DNA from: an uncultured Clostridium sp.
Lineage (GTDB): Bacteria > Bacillota > Clostridia > Peptostreptococcales > Peptostreptococcaceae
NCBI GenBank assembly: GCA_900539645.1
Contig: UQCY01000025.1
Location: 1-17,657 of the forward strand
DNA length: 17,657 nt
Reading direction: 5' to 3'
A program made the position numbers and the translations under genes. Of the stretch, positions 14,251 to 17,657 are shown one piece after another. Below the pieces are notes generated by a model, which was given only the letters and a program-made list of their open reading frames with translations, did no database searches and had not been told where the DNA came from. Positions within the stretch are counted from its first letter, which is position 1, and every line of letters starts with the position of its first letter.

Positions 14251-16503
14251 ATGAAATTAATACTGGCAGAAAAGCCGTCAGTAGCAAAGACCATAGCCTC
14301 TTTCTTAGGTGCTAAAACAAGAAATAAAGGCTATTTCGAGGGAAATGGATATATAGTTACTTATGCTGTAGGACATTTAGTTTCCCTTTATGACGTAAAA
14401 GACTACGACAAAGAAAAATATTCTGGCTCTTGGAAAATGGAAAACTTCCCCTTTATTCCGCCAGATAAATTTAAATTTAAAGTAGATAAAAGCAAAAGAG
14501 AACAGTTTAATATAATAAAATCTCTAATTAAAAGAGATGATATTGAATGCATAATAAACGCAACCGATAACGATAGAGAGGGAGAGCTTATAGCATTTTT
14601 AATTTTCTTCCTTATAAAACCAAAAATTCCTATAAAGAGAATACTAGTAAATGAATGGACTCCTGAGGATATAACTAGAGGTATGGAAAACCTTAAGGAA
14701 AACAACGAAATGTTAAACCTTCAAGCTGCTGGATACACTCGACTTATAACTGACTGGCTTATAGGGATAAATTTCACATCAGTTGCTACTTTAAAATATG
14801 GAAACGGAAAAATGTTAAACATTGGTAGAGTTATCCTACCTACAGTTAAATTAATCTACGATAGAGATATGGAAATCAAAAATTTCGTACCTAAAACATA
14901 TTACGAAATAGAAGGAAAGTTCGGAGCTGCGAACGGAACTTATAAAGGTAAGTACATATTTAAAGGAAAAGAAAGTAGAATCGACGATTTAGAAGAATGT
15001 CAGAAAATAGTATCTGATATAAAATCGGATAAAGGTGTTATAAAAGATAAGAAAGTTACAAATACTAAAGAATATGCTCCAAAGCTATTCTCCCTTACAT
15101 CTTTACAGGGGTATATTACTTCTAAATACGCTAGATTTACTTCTGACAAGGTACTTAGTGTCTGTCAATCTCTTTATGAAGGAAAGGGAAAAGGGGGATT
15201 TATCACATATCCTAGAACAGACTCTATCTATCTAGAAGAAAGTTTAGCATCTAAAGCTGAACAGACTTTAAATAAAATAAAAGAAAATCTTCCTTATAAA
15301 GATAAAATCAAATTCACTAAAACTAAAAGAGTTTTTGACTCTTCAAAGGTAGATAGCCACAGTGCCATAATGCCTACTTACATACTTCCAACAGGACTTA
15401 CTGAAGATGAGATGATAGTATACAACGCTATAAGAGATAGATTTGTCGCAAACTTCATGCCTCCTGCAGAATTTGAAAATACAGATATAAAAACAGATGT
15501 AGACGGAAAAATATTCCAAACTAAAGGAAAAGTTCTAAAATCTAAGGGATATCTTGAGGTCTACAATAAACAGGATAAAAATGAATTACTTCCATTTGTT
15601 GAAAAAGGCGAGGAAGTAGATGTTCTAGGTGCAACACCAGTTGAAAAACAGACTACACCACCTAAATCATACACAGAAGATACACTTCTAAAAGCTATGA
15701 AAAATTGCGGTAAAAATGTATCTGATGATGACACAACTGTACTTTCTGGATATTCAATCGGTACTTCAGCCACTAGAGCCGATGTTCTTAAAAAGATAAA
15801 AGATGTTGGATACGTTAAAAAGAAAGGAAAATCTTATTATATAACAGAGCTTGGTATAAATCTTGTTGAAATATTCCCTGTTAAAGAGCTTCTAGACGTT
15901 GACTTTACTGGTAAACTAGAAAAAAGTCTTAGCGATATTCAAAAAGGACAATTCACTAGAAAAGAATACCTTAATAATATCTGCTCTTTCGTAGTTAGAA
16001 GTGTTAATACAATAAAAATGGATACTAAGAAAAATATAAACCCTGAACACTATGTCTATAGCACTAAATATAAAAAATATGTTAAAGAATCTTCTCTAAA
16101 GGCTATGGAAGAAAAAAGTAAATCTTGTGCTAAAACTGCAAATGCTAAAAAATCAGATTCAAACTCTACAAAATTATCTTCCACTAAGTCTATCTCAAAA
16201 GATTCTGGTGAAAAACAAAGTCTAGGAAAATGTCCAGTATGTGGTTCTAACGTGTATGAATATGAAAAAGGATTCTTCTGTGAGAATTACAAAGAGTGTA
16301 GATATGGGATTTGGAATGAAGATCAGTGCTTTAAAAAGTTTAAAAAGAAACCTAATAAAACTATGGTAAAATCATTATTAAAAAAAGGTGAAGCCAAAGT
16401 AAAATCATTCACTGATGCAAATGGAAATAAGTTTGATGCTATAGTTAAATATCAAAAAAATCCAGCCAATGGCACTTATGGTTGGATAATAGAAAGAATA
16501 TAA
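14251..16503 (+). CDS. topB: DNA topoisomerase III (type IA)
   Basis: A 750-residue type IA topoisomerase that relaxes and decatenates DNA by transient single-strand breaks. The TOPRIM domain has EKPSVAKTIA at 7-16 and the metal-binding DNDRE(GE) at 106-112. The catalytic Tyr is residue 320 in FITYPRTDS, preceded by SLYEGKGKGG. The remaining type IA core runs to about 600. A Lys/Ser-rich linker (about 610-655) follows, then one C4 zinc ribbon with CPVC at 661-664 and further Cys at 677 and 683, ending in a short DNA-binding-like module. The ATG has AAGGTGG 7 nt upstream. It is monocistronic, divergent from dut, and ends at the bidirectional terminator at 16524. It is a chromosomal-type enzyme: no plasmid or conjugative genes surround it. 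Confidence 0.95.
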   Translation: MKLILAEKPSVAKTIASFLGAKTRNKGYFEGNGYIVTYAVGHLVSLYDVKDYDKEKYSGSWKMENFPFIPPDKFKFKVDKSKREQFNIIKSLIKRDDIECIINATDNDREGELIAFLIFFLIKPKIPIKRILVNEWTPEDITRGMENLKENNEMLNLQAAGYTRLITDWLIGINFTSVATLKYGNGKMLNIGRVILPTVKLIYDRDMEIKNFVPKTYYEIEGKFGAANGTYKGKYIFKGKESRIDDLEECQKIVSDIKSDKGVIKDKKVTNTKEYAPKLFSLTSLQGYITSKYARFTSDKVLSVCQSLYEGKGKGGFITYPRTDSIYLEESLASKAEQTLNKIKENLPYKDKIKFTKTKRVFDSSKVDSHSAIMPTYILPTGLTEDEMIVYNAIRDRFVANFMPPAEFENTDIKTDVDGKIFQTKGKVLKSKGYLEVYNKQDKNELLPFVEKGEEVDVLGATPVEKQTTPPKSYTEDTLLKAMKNCGKNVSDDDTTVLSGYSIGTSATRADVLKKIKDVGYVKKKGKSYYITELGINLVEIFPVKELLDVDFTGKLEKSLSDIQKGQFTRKEYLNNICSFVVRSVNTIKMDTKKNINPEHYVYSTKYKKYVKESSLKAMEEKSKSCAKTANAKKSDSNSTKLSSTKSISKDSGEKQSLGKCPVCGSNVYEYEKGFFCENYKECRYGIWNEDQCFKKFKKKPNKTMVKSLLKKGEAKVKSFTDANGNKFDAIVKYQKNPANGTYGWIIERI

Positions 16504-16523
16504 TTATATTACAAATAAAATCA

Positions 16524-16556
16524 AAGGCGATTGAAAATTTTCAATCGCCTTATTCT
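16524..16556. terminator. Bidirectional terminator between topB and the LmbE-like gene
   Basis: A perfect 14-bp inverted repeat (16524-16537 with 16538-16551), core AAGGCGATTGA/TCAATCGCCTT, with the central AT bases forming the loop. T-rich sequence follows on both strands. It lies 20 bp after the topB stop and 5 bp after the end of the converging gene. Confidence 0.88.
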
Positions 16557-17354
16557 TTAATAAACGCTCAATACTGATGTATAATTAGGATCTTTATATA
16601 AATTGTCGAAATATGAGTGAGCAGATGTATATCCTATTCCTAATTTCCCTTTATTTACATCTATAGTCTTATACTGATTTATAGCCTTCTTAGCTTTATC
16701 TCTTTCCTCTTCAGTTTCTGATTTATAGTATTCTCTTTTTTCTTCAGGTATGTCTTTTACATATTTTGGTTTCATAAAATATCTAGCATCCTTTATCTTA
16801 TGCTCATCTCTCAATCTTTTTAAAACTTCTCCATTTTTTCTATGCATTATATGGTCATCGTATTTATAATGATGAGCTATATGAGTAACACTACCTAATT
16901 CTTGTTCAAATTTCAATATAGTCTTTTCCATAAGTTCATAATGAGTTCCCAACTTATTATCCTCATCGGCTAGTATTATTATATTCTTATCTTTGACACC
17001 TAATTCTTGTAAAGCTGCTTTAAATTCATTATTTCTAAGTTTTTCCTTTTCTTTTCTAGGAATTTTTGTAAATATAGGATTTCTTGTAAAAACATTTACT
17101 CCTGATCCATCTGAAACTAATACAATATATACATTATCAGCTCCACACTCCTCTATAGCTTTAGTAATTGCACTGACACCCCATAAAATTTCATCATCTT
17201 GATGTTGAGGATAAAACACAACATTCTCATTAAATTCTTTATTTTTTATCTTTGTAGTATCAATATCTTGTGCAATTAATGTAGTTCCAGTTATTCCAAT
17301 TATTAATAATAAAAACAAACTAAAAATTATTTTTATACTATTATTTTTTTTCAT
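16557..17354 (-). CDS. Exported LmbE/PIG-L family deacetylase-like protein
   Basis: A 265-residue protein of the PIG-L/LmbE fold, zinc-dependent N-acetylglucosamine-type deacetylases. A hydrophobic stretch at about 8-28 after a basic start is a signal peptide or anchor, so the enzyme acts outside the membrane. The metal motif is HQDDE at 51-55 (usually HPDDE), and the second part, HHYKYDDHIMH, lies at 161-171 with the His expected for zinc at 168. VLVSDGSGVNVF at 78-89 also fits the family. A GTG at 17363 would add three residues, but AGGGGTGAT overlaps that codon and lies 4 nt before the ATG at 17354, so I chose the ATG. The substrate is unknown: a wall or surface glycan is plausible, since mycothiol-type enzymes of this family are cytoplasmic. 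It is monocistronic and converges on topB. Confidence 0.82.
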   Translation of the reverse strand: MKKNNSIKIIFSLFLLLIIGITGTTLIAQDIDTTKIKNKEFNENVVFYPQHQDDEILWGVSAITKAIEECGADNVYIVLVSDGSGVNVFTRNPIFTKIPRKEKEKLRNNEFKAALQELGVKDKNIIILADEDNKLGTHYELMEKTILKFEQELGSVTHIAHHYKYDDHIMHRKNGEVLKRLRDEHKIKDARYFMKPKYVKDIPEEKREYYKSETEEERDKAKKAINQYKTIDVNKGKLGIGYTSAHSYFDNLYKDPNYTSVLSVY

Positions 17355-17385
17355 ACCTATCACCCCTAAATATATTTTCTCAAAT

Positions 17386-17420
17386 CATATAAAAATTTTA
17401 TATGTTCCGATACTAACATA
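17386..17420 (-). promoter_or_regulatory. Overlapping palindromes upstream of the LmbE-like gene
   Basis: CATATAAAA-A-TTTTATATG (17386-17404) is a perfect inverted repeat with 9-bp arms, centred about 41 bp before the ATG. It overlaps a second repeat, TATGTT/AACATA (17401-17406 with 17415-17420). The position suits a repressor operator or a promoter -10 region, but AT-rich palindromes arise easily by chance. Confidence 0.4.
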
Positions 17421-17657
17421 GTTTTTTCCCAAAATCTATCATATTACCAGCTTTGTTGTTAATTTGTTACATTTTAAATTTATTTTTTAATAAATTTAAT
17501 CCTTCTGTTACTTTTTGATAGATTTGTTTATTTTTGTATTTTAATGATATCATATTTAAATCATACTTTTTGATTTTATGCCTGAATGGTATAAAAAATG
17601 GTGTGAATGGTATTTATATTATTCAATTTTATCTAAGATACAACTTTTTTCTTTATA
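17421..17657. other. AT-rich noncoding end of the window
   Basis: No ORF with a ribosome binding site is visible. The only structure is a direct repeat TGAATGGTAT at 17583-17592 and 17604-17613, 21 bp apart. It may be the upstream region of the LmbE-like gene or of a gene beyond the window. Confidence 0.45.

Noticed and set aside
1..17657. Mobile elements, CRISPR arrays or integration sites
   Set aside because: No transposase or integrase ORF, no spaced repeat array and no tRNA with flanking direct repeats is visible. The window reads as ordinary chromosome apart from the attenuators.

Overview
The window looks like a chromosomal segment of a low-GC anaerobic Firmicute of the class Clostridia. 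The reasons are the very AT-rich intergenic DNA, A/T-ending codons with AGA and ATA abundant, strong GGAGG-type ribosome binding sites, some GTG and TTG starts, a ferredoxin-like [FeFe] hydrogenase and a SigI/RsgI pair. Placement near the Peptostreptococcaceae is an inference. It rests on the aromatic amino acid ABC locus, whose two lipoproteins recall the tyrosine-binding lipoprotein CD0873 locus of Clostridioides difficile. I see no mobile element, CRISPR array, rRNA or tRNA.

Left part (about 1-8485): all genes read leftward. From left to right these are an [FeFe] hydrogenase with several iron-sulfur clusters, a MATE efflux pump, an SPFH (stomatin-like) protein with its NfeD partner, the NAD(P)HX repair enzyme Nnr, and the anti-sigma factor RsgI with its sigma factor SigI. 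RsgI has two oddities: the juxtamembrane Asn-Pro expected at the autocleavage site reads Asn-Gly, and the outside C-terminus is an extremely acidic tail with no carbohydrate-binding module.

Central part (about 8784-13568): a rightward ABC uptake locus of the TrpXYZ type, comprising permease, ATPase, lipoprotein 1 and then a separately controlled paralogous lipoprotein 2. This is the most interesting region. In front of the permease and again in front of lipoprotein 2 there is a near-consensus sigma-A promoter, then a tiny leader ORF with its own ribosome binding site, then mutually exclusive RNA pairings, then two tandem intrinsic terminators. The first leader peptide is MKTLKNKQRRFYFSHY. The second is MKTRLYYYYYNLYI, with six Tyr in 14 residues. 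In each, the end of the leader ORF (strand A) can pair with a downstream strand B, and B can alternatively pair with the 5' arm of the first terminator (strand C). This is the layout of ribosome-mediated transcription attenuation sensing Phe/Tyr in the first case and Tyr in the second. The two leaders look like diverged duplicates. They suggest that the transporter takes up tyrosine or aromatic amino acids, and that the second binding protein has its own, purely Tyr-dependent switch.

Right part (about 13481-17657): a long hairpin between convergent genes, dUTPase (leftward), DNA topoisomerase III (rightward), a shared bidirectional terminator, and an exported LmbE/PIG-L family deacetylase-like protein (leftward) with a perfect palindrome just upstream of its start.
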